Source: Actinophytocola sp035634895 (GTDB lineage Bacteria > Actinomycetota > Actinomycetes > Mycobacteriales > Pseudonocardiaceae). Taken from it: a stretch of DNA of 64,000 nucleotides. The notes beneath the pieces were generated by a model. That model saw only the letters and a list, made by a program, of their open reading frames with translations, ran no database searches and was not told where the DNA came from. Position numbers and translations under genes: made by a program. Location of the stretch: positions 1 through 64,000 of the forward strand of contig NZ_DASQCC010000226.1 of the NCBI RefSeq assembly GCF_035634895.1, given 5' to 3'. Shown one piece after another: positions 34,894-43,500 of the stretch (the stretch's first letter is position 1; every line of letters starts with the position of its first letter).

Positions 34894-35492
34894 TGTGGAC
34901 TCCCAATCATCGGACTGGCGGCGCGAGCGGACGCCAGGACGGACTCGAGCAGGGTGATCAGCGCCCGGCTCGCGGACGGGGTCTTGCGGGCGTCGCACCG
35001 CACGAGTGGCACGTGCGCCTTGAGTGCGAGCGCCTGCCGCACGGCGGCGTCGTCGTAGCGGTAACCGTCGTCGAACTCGTTGAGTGCCACCAAAAACCGG
35101 ATGCCGCGGCGCTCGAAGAACTCGACCGCACCGAAGCAGTCGGCCAACCGCCGGGTGTCGGCCAGCACCACCGCGCCGACCGCGCCGCGGGACAGCTCGT
35201 CCCACATGAACCAGAACCGGTCCTGGCCGGGCGTGCCGAACAGGTACAGCACGAGGTTCTTGTCAGGGAAGGAAAGGCGGCCGAAGTCCATCGCCACGGT
35301 GGTGGTCGACTTCGCCTCGACGCCGTTGACGCTGTCGGTGTCCACGCTGGCCGCGGTCAGCGTCTCCTCCGTGGTCAGCGGTTCGATCTCGCTGACCGAA
35401 CCGACGAACGTCGTCTTGCCGACGCCGAAACCACCCGCGATCAGAATCTTGACCTGGATGGGAAACAAGTCAGACAAACCGTCGGAGGCCAT
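34890..35492 (-). CDS. cvnD: Conservon small GTPase CvnD
   Basis: A 200-residue Ras/MglA-like GTPase. G1 is GGFGVGKTTF (~residues 20-29), switch I carries TTVAMDFG, G3 reads FGTPGQDRF, and the G4 region is VALNEFDDG. It fits the ATP/GTP-binding CvnD proteins of actinobacterial conservons, which form membrane complexes with CvnA-C resembling eukaryotic G-protein systems. The ATG at 35492 overlaps the cvnC end by 23 bp. Confidence 0.9.
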   Translation of the reverse strand: MASDGLSDLFPIQVKILIAGGFGVGKTTFVGSVSEIEPLTTEETLTAASVDTDSVNGVEAKSTTTVAMDFGRLSFPDKNLVLYLFGTPGQDRFWFMWDELSRGAVGAVVLADTRRLADCFGAVEFFERRGIRFLVALNEFDDGYRYDDAAVRQALALKAHVPLVRCDARKTPSASRALITLLESVLASARAASPMIGSPQ

Positions 35493-35835
35493 CAATCACC
35501 GCCTCCAGAATGGTCGGATCGTTGGAGTACTCGCTCGGTGTGAACTTCGCGATCACCACACCGAGTTCGATCAGGTCGGACAGCACGACCTTGGTGACGG
35601 TCACCGGCCGCCGCAGCACACCGGCTATCTCCGCCACCGAGGTGGGTTTTTCGCACAGTTCCAACGCTTTCGCATGCTCGACCCCCAGTTGGCGCGGTGT
35701 GACCATACCCCGGCCCGTCGCTCGAACCATCGACATCAGGTCGAGCGGCGTGCTGGGCTGGGTTCTGCCGCTGGTCATGGCGTACGGCCGCACGCCGAAG
35801 AGACCGGGGTCCTCGTCCGGACCGGTCATCGTCAT
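35470..35835 (-). CDS. cvnC: Conservon DUF742 protein CvnC
   Basis: A 121-residue DUF742 protein with a winged-helix-like core (ELCEKPTSVAEIAGVLRRPVTVTKVVLSDLIELGVV) and the family's N-terminal FGVRPYAMTSGRT. The start at 35835 forms ATGA with the cvnB stop. In conservons it bridges the kinase-like protein and the GTPase. Confidence 0.9.
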   Translation of the reverse strand: MTMTGPDEDPGLFGVRPYAMTSGRTQPSTPLDLMSMVRATGRGMVTPRQLGVEHAKALELCEKPTSVAEIAGVLRRPVTVTKVVLSDLIELGVVIAKFTPSEYSNDPTILEAVIDGLRRFV

Positions 35836-36245
35836 CTGGTCCCATTGGCCTGGTGTGTGGCGTAGCGGGTTGGCGTGGTCAGTACGGCCGGCACCTGCGT
35901 GCACAGTCGCTGCATCTCGTAGCTCAGGATGCCGGCGTCGACCTCCCGGGCGGCGAGCACGGCGAGCACGCTGCCGGCGCTCGCCGCCGTCACGAACAGG
36001 ATGAGCTCGTTGAGCTCGGTGATCACCTGCCGCACGCCGTCGCTGCCGTCCTGAGAGAACTTCTTGCCGACCTGGTTGGCGAGCGAGCACATGCTTGCCG
36101 CCAGCGCCGCGAGCCGGTCCGCCCCGTCGATGTCGAGGCCGTACCAGTACTTGGGAATGCCGTCGACAGACAGCAGCAGGGCGCTGTTCGTGTCGGGTAC
36201 CGCCTCAACCAGCCTGCGCAGCAGCCAGTTCAGGTCGTCGGCCAT
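35832..36245 (-). CDS. cvnB: Conservon Roadblock/LC7 protein CvnB
   Basis: A 137-residue Roadblock/LC7 protein: LNWLLRRLVEAVPDTNSALLLSVDG at the start, then ADRLAALAASMCSLANQVGKK and LFVTAASAGSVLAVLA. Such proteins are small GTPase-activating or scaffold subunits, here for CvnD. It overlaps cvnA by 16 bp and cvnC by 4 bp. Confidence 0.92.
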   Translation of the reverse strand: MADDLNWLLRRLVEAVPDTNSALLLSVDGIPKYWYGLDIDGADRLAALAASMCSLANQVGKKFSQDGSDGVRQVITELNELILFVTAASAGSVLAVLAAREVDAGILSYEMQRLCTQVPAVLTTPTRYATHQANGTR

Positions 36246-38080
36246 TGGTCTCCTCTGTTCTCGTTCGTCTGTTCCCGGTTGGCGAACCAGTGCTCCCGCC
36301 CCGCCTGAACGGTCTTCATGAGGTTCGTGTTGTGACCGGGCACCGGCCTGGTGGGCGAGGGCGGCTCCCGCAGCTCCTCACGCAGGTGACTGCCGCGCCG
36401 CTGCGGCAGCGGCGGTGGCTGCTCACCAAGCTGTGCGTCCATCTCCTCCAGCACGCCGTCCCCGCCGGTCCGCAGGTCGTCATAGGACCGCCCGGGCGCG
36501 CGGACCGGCAGCACCGGCAGCTCGTCCGCGGTGGTGCCCTCGACCACCCGGTGCCGGGTCGCCTGCTGCCCCGGGCGGACCGGCCCCAGACCAGGGGACG
36601 CGGGTAACGACGCGGTCGGGATGGGCAACGGCGCGGGCACCTGGACCGGCCCCGACCGCTCGCCCGGCGCGAGCGAGGCGACCGGAGTGGACGGCTGGTC
36701 GGCCTGGGAAAAGGTTGGCACCGAAAGGGATGGCGGGCCGCCGTCCGACCGCGCCTCCTGCGGGACCGGCGTCGGCGTGCGTGCGGGTTCTGGCCCGCGT
36801 GCCGGCGTGAGCGCCGGGGAGGACTCCGTCGCGCCGCCGGTCCGCGGCGTCGGTGACGGGGTGGCGGCGTCCAGCTCGGACCGCCGTCTCGGCAGTGCCG
36901 AGGGGCGCTGCTGTTGTTGCTGCGGGGCCGCCGCACGATGCCGGGACTCCGGCTCCGACACGCTCAGCAGCTGCGGCGGGATGACCACGGCGGCGGCGAT
37001 GCCGCCGAAGATGTTCGACTGCAGCCGGACGCGGATGCTGTGGCGCCGTGCCAGCTCCCGGACCACGGCGAGTCCGATGCGGCCGTCCTCCAGGAGCTCG
37101 GACAGGTCGATGCGGGTCGACCCGTCGAGCAGGTGGTTGATGCGTTCCAGGTCCTCGTGCAGCATGCCGAGCCCGCGGTCCTGGACCTCGATCGCCAGGC
37201 CCGCGGTGACCTTGTGCGCGCGGACCTCGACCTTCGGCCCGTCCGGCGCGGAGAAGCGGGTCGCGTTCTCCAGCAGCTCGGCGAGCAGGTGGATGATCTC
37301 CGCGACCGCGTGGCCGTGGATCTCCACGTCCTCGACCGGCACGATCGCGATCTGGCGGTAGTGCTCGGCTTCCGACACCGCGGCGAGCAGCACCGCGTAG
37401 ACGCTGACCGGCTTGTTGGACCGGCGTTGTGGCGCCTCGCCGCCCAGCACGGCCAGGTTCTCACCCTGTCGCCGCGCGAGCGTGAAGAGGTGGTCGATCT
37501 CGTAGAGACCGTCGAGGAGCTCCGGGTCCTCGTTGTCCTGCTCCAGCTCGTCGATCCGCTTGATGGCGCGGTTGATGAGGGACTGCAGGCGCCGGGCCAG
37601 CTTGACGAACACCTCGCGCCGCTGGCCGGGGTCGTCGGTGAGCGTGACCTGCTGCTCGCCGGGCCGCGCCCACAGTGGTGCCGGGGCCTCCTGACGCGAC
37701 TCGACCGGGCGTGCCTCGGGCTGGAGCGGCTCCTGCTGCGGCGCAACGGGTTCCGGCCGGGGCACCGGCCGTGCCGCCGCGACCGGCCGCGGGCTGCGGG
37801 CCAGCGCCGAGAGCCGCCGGGTGGCGGACATGGCGGCGAGGAAGGCCACCAGCACCGCGACCACACAGCCGGCCACCACGGCGATCGACACCCCGAGCGC
37901 GCGGGAGTCGTCGGTCACCACCATGAGCACACCGGCCCCGCCGCCGAGCATGACGACGGTCAGCAGAAACAGGCCGATGTGCAGAAGTCTTGTCTGTAGC
38001 CGTTCTATGCCGTCGGCATACTCGTTTCTAACGTCATGCTCCACCCGGATGCCCCAGGGTGGGGTAGGCGCGTCAGACAT
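36230..38080 (-). CDS. cvnA: Conservon sensor histidine kinase-like CvnA
   Basis: A 616-residue membrane protein. Two transmembrane helices (residues ~33-55, LLTVVMLGGGAGVLMVV; ~64-86) with almost no loop between them. A helical dimerisation region and a HATPase domain follow at ~residues 150-370, with N-box ELLENATRFS, G1 DRGLGM and a weak G2. No clear phospho-acceptor His is present, as in CvnA proteins. The C-terminal ~240 residues are Pro/Ser-rich and disordered. It is the first gene of the conservon operon cvnABCD-GAF. Confidence 0.9.
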   Translation of the reverse strand: MSDAPTPPWGIRVEHDVRNEYADGIERLQTRLLHIGLFLLTVVMLGGGAGVLMVVTDDSRALGVSIAVVAGCVVAVLVAFLAAMSATRRLSALARSPRPVAAARPVPRPEPVAPQQEPLQPEARPVESRQEAPAPLWARPGEQQVTLTDDPGQRREVFVKLARRLQSLINRAIKRIDELEQDNEDPELLDGLYEIDHLFTLARRQGENLAVLGGEAPQRRSNKPVSVYAVLLAAVSEAEHYRQIAIVPVEDVEIHGHAVAEIIHLLAELLENATRFSAPDGPKVEVRAHKVTAGLAIEVQDRGLGMLHEDLERINHLLDGSTRIDLSELLEDGRIGLAVVRELARRHSIRVRLQSNIFGGIAAAVVIPPQLLSVSEPESRHRAAAPQQQQQRPSALPRRRSELDAATPSPTPRTGGATESSPALTPARGPEPARTPTPVPQEARSDGGPPSLSVPTFSQADQPSTPVASLAPGERSGPVQVPAPLPIPTASLPASPGLGPVRPGQQATRHRVVEGTTADELPVLPVRAPGRSYDDLRTGGDGVLEEMDAQLGEQPPPLPQRRGSHLREELREPPSPTRPVPGHNTNLMKTVQAGREHWFANREQTNENRGDQWPTT

Positions 38081-38214
38081 CGCTTCCTTCCGGTGTAGTG
38101 AGGACGGCAGGGAACGGCGTCACCGTCCGGATGGCGGAAGGGATGCTACCGCAAACGTCCTAGTGCATCTTGCCGCCGAGGCCCCAATGTTGATCTTCGA
38201 AGGATCCTGGCTGA

Positions 38215-39279
38215 TCAGCCCGTCGTGGCGACCTGCCGGCGGACGATCCGGAACACTTCCCGGTCCACGGTGGACGGTTCGGCGGCGAGCCATTCGCCCA
38301 CGTCAGAGACGAACCGCTCCGGTGTGTGAGCCAGTCCGTCGCCCACGGTGATCCCGCCCGCCCGGCTCGGGTACAGCAGCAGCGCCCCACGCAGCTCGAC
38401 GTCCGGCAGCAGCGCCTGGAACGCCGCGAGGTGTTCCGGCAGGCGGACCACGCCGCCCCGGAAGCGGCGGCCGTTGCGGAGGACCTCGCCGGCCTCGTCG
38501 ACCTCGTAGTGGCCCGGTAGCCACAGCTTCGACTCGACCAGCACGAGCCGCCGCCCGCACAGCACGGCGTGGTCGACGTCGGCGAAGACCGAGCCCTTCT
38601 CGGTGGCGAGCCCGTGGAAGATCCGCACGCCCGGGATCCGGGTCAGGTACCGGTCGAGCAGGCCGGCGGTCAGCCGTTCGGCCAGCTCGTCGTCCTCGGT
38701 GCCCGGCCGGCCGAACACCGTCCGGTCGCCGAACTCGGCGGTGAACTCCCGGTCGACCCGTTGCGCCGCAAGGTGTCGCCGGCCGACCTCGACCGTGGCC
38801 GCGACGCCGCCCAGCAGCGCGACGATGACCAGCCACGCGGGCACGCCGACCAGCGCCAGCAGCAGCACGACCGCGGCGGCGGCACCGGCCGTGCCCAGGG
38901 CGACGGACTGGCCGGGGCCGGTCGCCGGCACGAGCACGACCTGCCGCTCCCGGCGCACTTCGTGCCACCACGGGATCGTGTCCGGTGGGAGCACCGGCAG
39001 CGTCGGCTCGTGCGGGGTGGGTTCACGTCGGGCGCGGGCCGGCCGGCGCGGGCGTGCCGGGACCTCCGCTGGTTCCTCGCCCCGGTCGTAGTCCGCGCGC
39101 CGCTCGGGGTCGGCGAGCGTCTCGTAGGCCTCGCGCAGGAGCCGGAACGCGCCGGCCGTGCCCCCGGCGTCGGGGTGCATGGCCTTGGCGAGCGCGCGGT
39201 ACGCGGATCTGATCTCGTCCACCGACGCGTCGCGTGCGACGCCGAGCAGCTCGTAGTAGTCGATCCCGCGCACCAACAC
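38215..39279 (-). CDS. J-domain/NERD-type nuclease fusion membrane protein
   Basis: A 354-residue protein. Residues 1-65 are a DnaJ J-domain (DYYELLGVARDASVDEIRSAYR, HPD in AKAMHPDAGG). A Pro/Arg-rich linker and two adjacent hydrophobic segments (~residues 128-165) follow. The C-terminal half resembles NERD nuclease-related domains: FADVDHAVLCGRRLVLVESK, with the D-ExK pattern as D...VESK. A J-domain could recruit DnaK to a membrane-bound nuclease-like module. No dnaK is adjacent. It is divergent from the DUF427 gene, 110 bp away. Confidence 0.75.
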   Translation of the reverse strand: MLVRGIDYYELLGVARDASVDEIRSAYRALAKAMHPDAGGTAGAFRLLREAYETLADPERRADYDRGEEPAEVPARPRRPARARREPTPHEPTLPVLPPDTIPWWHEVRRERQVVLVPATGPGQSVALGTAGAAAAVVLLLALVGVPAWLVIVALLGGVAATVEVGRRHLAAQRVDREFTAEFGDRTVFGRPGTEDDELAERLTAGLLDRYLTRIPGVRIFHGLATEKGSVFADVDHAVLCGRRLVLVESKLWLPGHYEVDEAGEVLRNGRRFRGGVVRLPEHLAAFQALLPDVELRGALLLYPSRAGGITVGDGLAHTPERFVSDVGEWLAAEPSTVDREVFRIVRRQVATTG

Positions 39280-39389
39280 CGCCGTTTCCTCATCGCGCCG
39301 CGCGGAGAACAGGTTAGGGCTTCGGGCGGGAACAACGCGCGCTGGCCGGGACTTGACAGGTGGTAGGAGAGCTGTCAGGAGAGGTGAGC

Positions 39390-39758
39390 ATGTCCCGCGA
39401 GATCAAGACCCCCGGTCCGGACCACCCGATCGTCATCGAGAAGAACCCGGAGCGGGTCGTCGTCCGGGTGGGTGACCAGGTCGTCGCCGACACGACCGCC
39501 GCGCTGGCGCTGCGGGAGGCGGACTACCCGGCCGTGCAGTACATCCCGCTGGCCGACGTCGACCAGGCGTTCCTGAAGGAGACCGACACCAGCACGTACT
39601 GTCCCTACAAGGGTGACGCTTCGTACTACACGCTGGTCACCACCGGTGGCGAGCTGACCGACGTGATCTGGACCTACCGCGAGCCGTACCCGGCCGTGGC
39701 GGAGATCGCCGGGCACGTCGCGTTCTACCCCGACAAGGTGTCGCTGTCGCAGAGCTGA
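39390..39758 (+). CDS. DUF427 protein
   Basis: A 122-residue DUF427 protein. The family pattern is clear: PGPDHPIVIEKNPERVVVRVGD, VADTTAALALREADYPAVQYIP and STYCPYKGDASYY, whose cysteine/tyrosine motif is hallmark. Function is unknown. The ATG at 39390 has AGGAGAGG directly upstream. Confidence 0.92.
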   Translation: MSREIKTPGPDHPIVIEKNPERVVVRVGDQVVADTTAALALREADYPAVQYIPLADVDQAFLKETDTSTYCPYKGDASYYTLVTTGGELTDVIWTYREPYPAVAEIAGHVAFYPDKVSLSQS

Positions 39759-39827
39759 CCTGACCCGGTTGAAGTTCCCGGTTCGGGGGTATCCCTGAGC
39801 CGGGAACCTGGCCGTGGGAGGTGTGCG

Positions 39828-40469
39828 ATGTCCGACCGAACACTGAGTCCACTGTGGAGAGTCGGCCGTGTGGTCGCGGTCGTCCTCGTGGTGGTGGTCG
39901 CGCTGCTGTGGCTGGTCAGCAGGCTGCCGAACCTGAACCCGTTCCACACCGAGACGACCGACCGAAGCCAGCCCGCGATGCTGCAGTCGGTGCGTGACCT
40001 GAGCGAGTTCCACGGTGCCGAGGGCAACTTCCAGGTGATCGTCGACCTGGAGCACGACGTCGCGTGGGTGCCGGACTTCATCGCGGGCAGCCGCACGCTG
40101 TTCGTGGCACACGGCTCGGTCGACGCCTACATCGACCTGAAGAACCTGTCCGAGAAGGCGTTGACGGTCGACACCGAGAAGAAGACCGTGCAGGTCCGCC
40201 TGCCGGCGGCGAAGCTCGCCAAGACGAACCTCGACCAGGAGCACACCTACATCTACTCGCAGGACCGCGGCGTGTGGGACAGCGTCAAGTCCATGTTCGA
40301 GGCGCAGGACCAGCGCGAACTGTTCGTCATGGCGGAGAAGAAGATCGGTGACGCCGCCAAGGAGGCCGGCCTGACCAGACGCGCGGAACGCAACCTCCAG
40401 CAGGTGCTGACCGGCATGTTCACCTCGCTCGGCTACAAGGCGGAGTTCCCCGGCAGCAGTAACGCCTGA
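39828..40469 (+). CDS. DUF4230 membrane-anchored protein
   Basis: A 213-residue protein with one N-terminal transmembrane helix (VGRVVAVVLVVVVALLWLVS) and an extracytoplasmic DUF4230 domain: LQSVRDLSEFHGAEGNFQVIVDLEHD, then GSVDAYIDLKNLSEKAL. Function is unknown. GGGAGG precedes the ATG. It is followed immediately by a strong bidirectional terminator. Confidence 0.88.
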   Translation: MSDRTLSPLWRVGRVVAVVLVVVVALLWLVSRLPNLNPFHTETTDRSQPAMLQSVRDLSEFHGAEGNFQVIVDLEHDVAWVPDFIAGSRTLFVAHGSVDAYIDLKNLSEKALTVDTEKKTVQVRLPAAKLAKTNLDQEHTYIYSQDRGVWDSVKSMFEAQDQRELFVMAEKKIGDAAKEAGLTRRAERNLQQVLTGMFTSLGYKAEFPGSSNA

Positions 40470-40475
40470 CATCGT

Positions 40476-40514
40476 GCGAAGACGCCTTCCTCTTTGCGAG
40501 GAAGGCGTCTTCGC
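40476..40514. terminator. 17-bp perfect-stem terminator
   Basis: GCGAAGACGCCTTCCTC (40476-40492) and its exact complement (40498-40514) around TTTGC. It lies between the convergent DUF4230 and Roco genes, ending both transcripts. Confidence 0.92.
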
Positions 40515-40533
40515 AGGTCAGCGGCCGAGGTCG

Positions 40534-43500
40534 TCAGCCTCCCGTCGGGATCTCCGGCACCGAGGCGCGGTAGTGGTCCACGAACCGTGGATGCACCCAC
40601 AGATACCGGTTGCGGTCCCGGACCTTCTCCAGCCCGCCGAACGAGGGGTCCTTCTCGCGAAGGAAGCTGTGCAGGGTCCGCCACACGGAGCCGTCGACAT
40701 GGTTCGGCTCGGCGTCCCGCGGACCGTCGACGACCGGCGGCGGTCCGTCCGCGTCGAGCCGGGTCCCGAGATCGGCGAGCCCGGCCAGGCTCTTCTCGGC
40801 GAGGGCGAGCTGCTCGCCGATCGCCTTCCACTGCTTGTCGTCGAGATCGAGCTGGAGGCCGGCGACGCTGACCGGCAGCAGGCTTCTGGCCACGACGGAG
40901 ATCGCCCTGATCCACGGCGCGGCCTGGAGGAGCCAGTCGCGTGGCACCTCGATGTCGTACACGCCGGCCTCCGGGTTGTCCTTGCTGAGCAGGGACACCG
41001 GAAGCCGCGAGTGTTCGCACCACAGCGTGAGCCGGATCCGGCGCATCGTCCAGCCGGGCCGCCGGAAGGTCGGGTCCAGCGGGGCGAGGCTGAACAGGCG
41101 CGGCCCCTCGCGGGCCTCGTCGTCCAGCGCGAGGATCAGCTGGCGGAGCTGCTCCTCGGCCTGGCTGATCGCCGCGTGGACCGAGTTCTCCAGCCGGTCG
41201 AGCTGGCCGGTCAGCACCTCCTTGTGGGAGCCGAGGGTGTTGAGCACCTGCGCGAACTCGGGCTCGATCGCCTCGCGTACCGCCTCGACCAGCCGCTGTT
41301 GCTCGTCGGCGGGGGATGACCCGACCCCCAGGAGCAGGTCGTCGATCTGTGACCACTCACCGCACGCCATGCACGGGTACGCGGGACGCCCGTCCCGGCG
41401 GCTGGTGGTCAGCTTGTCGATGTCGAACAGCCCGCGCCCGGGGGAGCCCGCGGGACAGGTCTTGCCGCACGGCACCTTTATCTTGACCTCGAGCCCTTTC
41501 CAGAAGCTCCGCACGTGCTGCCGGATGTCCTCCGTGAGCTGGTGGAGGAAGAACTGGGGGTACGCAGCACGGACCCGCACCGAGATCCGGTTGCGATCCA
41601 TCAGGAGCAGCGCGCGACCGTTGTAGGAGTTGTCGAGCACCATCCCGTTCTGCCAGTGCGTGCTCAGCCGGTAGTCGTCGCGACCGAGGGAGAACCGGTT
41701 GAACCGAACGATGAGCTGGTACGCCAGGCCCTCCGGCGAGACCGGCTCTCCGGTCACACCGTCCAGGATCTCGCAGATCTGCGTCTGCTCCACGAGGTCG
41801 GTGCCGAAGGTGTCCCACATCGTCATGTCGGGCCGGTCGGCACGCACCAGCTGAGCGATCAGGCTTATCGGCTCGTCCCGGTCCAGTAGGTCGACGACCC
41901 GGTAGGAGATGTCGAACTTCTCCATCAGCTGCAGGAAGGTCAGCTGGATCCGGCGTGAGTACCGGTGCGCGCGAAGCGGGTCGTCCCAGATCTGCTGGAG
42001 GCGCCGGTGCGGCAGCAGTCCGTTGTCGTTGATCGTGTCGAGGTCGTCCAGCACGTAGCTCACCGCGGTGGCCAGCCAGTCCGCCTTGAGGATGATCAGT
42101 TCCGACAGCCCCGGGTCGTCGGCGTAGTAGATCCAGTGCCCCAGGGCGTTCGAGTTCTTCGCCAGCGACGTGGCCGCCGTCGCGGTCAGCCCCTGCTCGC
42201 GGGCGATCGCCTCGTACCGGGTGTAGTCCAGGTACGGCTCACCGCCGTCGCGCAGGGCCTCCCGCATCCGCTGCCAGCTCGCCGGCAACCAGCGGCTCAC
42301 ATGCGGCAGCTCGGCGGCGGTCGCGGCGATGGCGTCCTTCAGCTCGTCCACACCCAGCCCGCTGCCGCTGTCGACGTGGTGGAAGCCCACGATCAAGTCG
42401 CCGTACCGGGACCGCAGCGACGCCTCGTCGAGATAGGCGGCACGGCTGCGCGGACCGCCGTGGGTGGCCACCACGTGCACGCGGGCGGCGTTGCCGGCGC
42501 GGTGCTTGATCAGCTGGATCCAGTAGTCGACGAAGCCCTGCTCGGGCCCTTCCCGTGGCCGCCACACCACGAGGTACACCGCCGCCGGGCTGAAGAACAG
42601 CTGGTGCGTCGGCCGGTACACCGGCTGGCCGCCGAAGTCCCAAGCGTTGAGCATGATGTCCAGGTCGCCGGCCGTCACCGGAAACGGCTTGACCTCGATG
42701 CCGTGCGTCGTCTCGCGGCCCTCGACGAACTCCTCGCCGCGCAGGGCAGCCAGCAGGCTGCTCTTGCCCACGGCGCCCTCGCCGACCAGGACCAGCTTCG
42801 CCTGGTGGAAGAGCCGTCCTTCGGCCTTCAGCAGCCGGAGAAACCGCTCCAGCTCCGCCGAGCTGTCCAGATACGCCGCCTCCAGCTCCGGGGCGAGCGG
42901 ATTGTCGTCGAGCCGCAGGGCTCCCGCCGGCAGGTCGGCGAACGACGCGGGTACCGAGGCCAACCGGTTGCCGCCGAGATCGAGGTAGGTCAGGTTGGGG
43001 AGCTCACCCAACCAGTCGGGTAGCTCCGTGAGCCGGTTGTCGCCGAGATAGAGGTGGTTCAGCTCGGTGAGGGTGCGCAGTGCGTCCGGCGCCTCCGTCA
43101 GCTGGTTCTCGCCGAGGGTGAGCTCGCGCAGGGCGGTGAGCGTGCCCAGCCACGCCGGCACGTCGGTCAGCCGGTTCCGCGACAGGTAGAGGGTCGTCAG
43201 GTTGGTGAGGCCGGCCACCGCGTCCGGTACCGCGGTCAGCTCGTTGTTGTAGAGGCTGAGGAGGTGCAGGTCGACCAGGTTTCCCAGCGTGGCGGGTAGC
43301 GCGGTGAGCCGGTTGCCGTTGAGGGAGAGGCTGGTCAGGTCCTTGAACTCGCCGATCGTCTCGGGCAGCTCGGTCAGCTCGTTGTCGTTCAGGTCGAGAT
43401 AGGTCAGCGCCGTCAGGCGGCTCATCGTGTCGGGCAGGGTCGTCAGCTTGTTGGCGTAGATGTTGAGGTTGGTCAGTTCGGTCAGTTCGCCGAGTGACTC

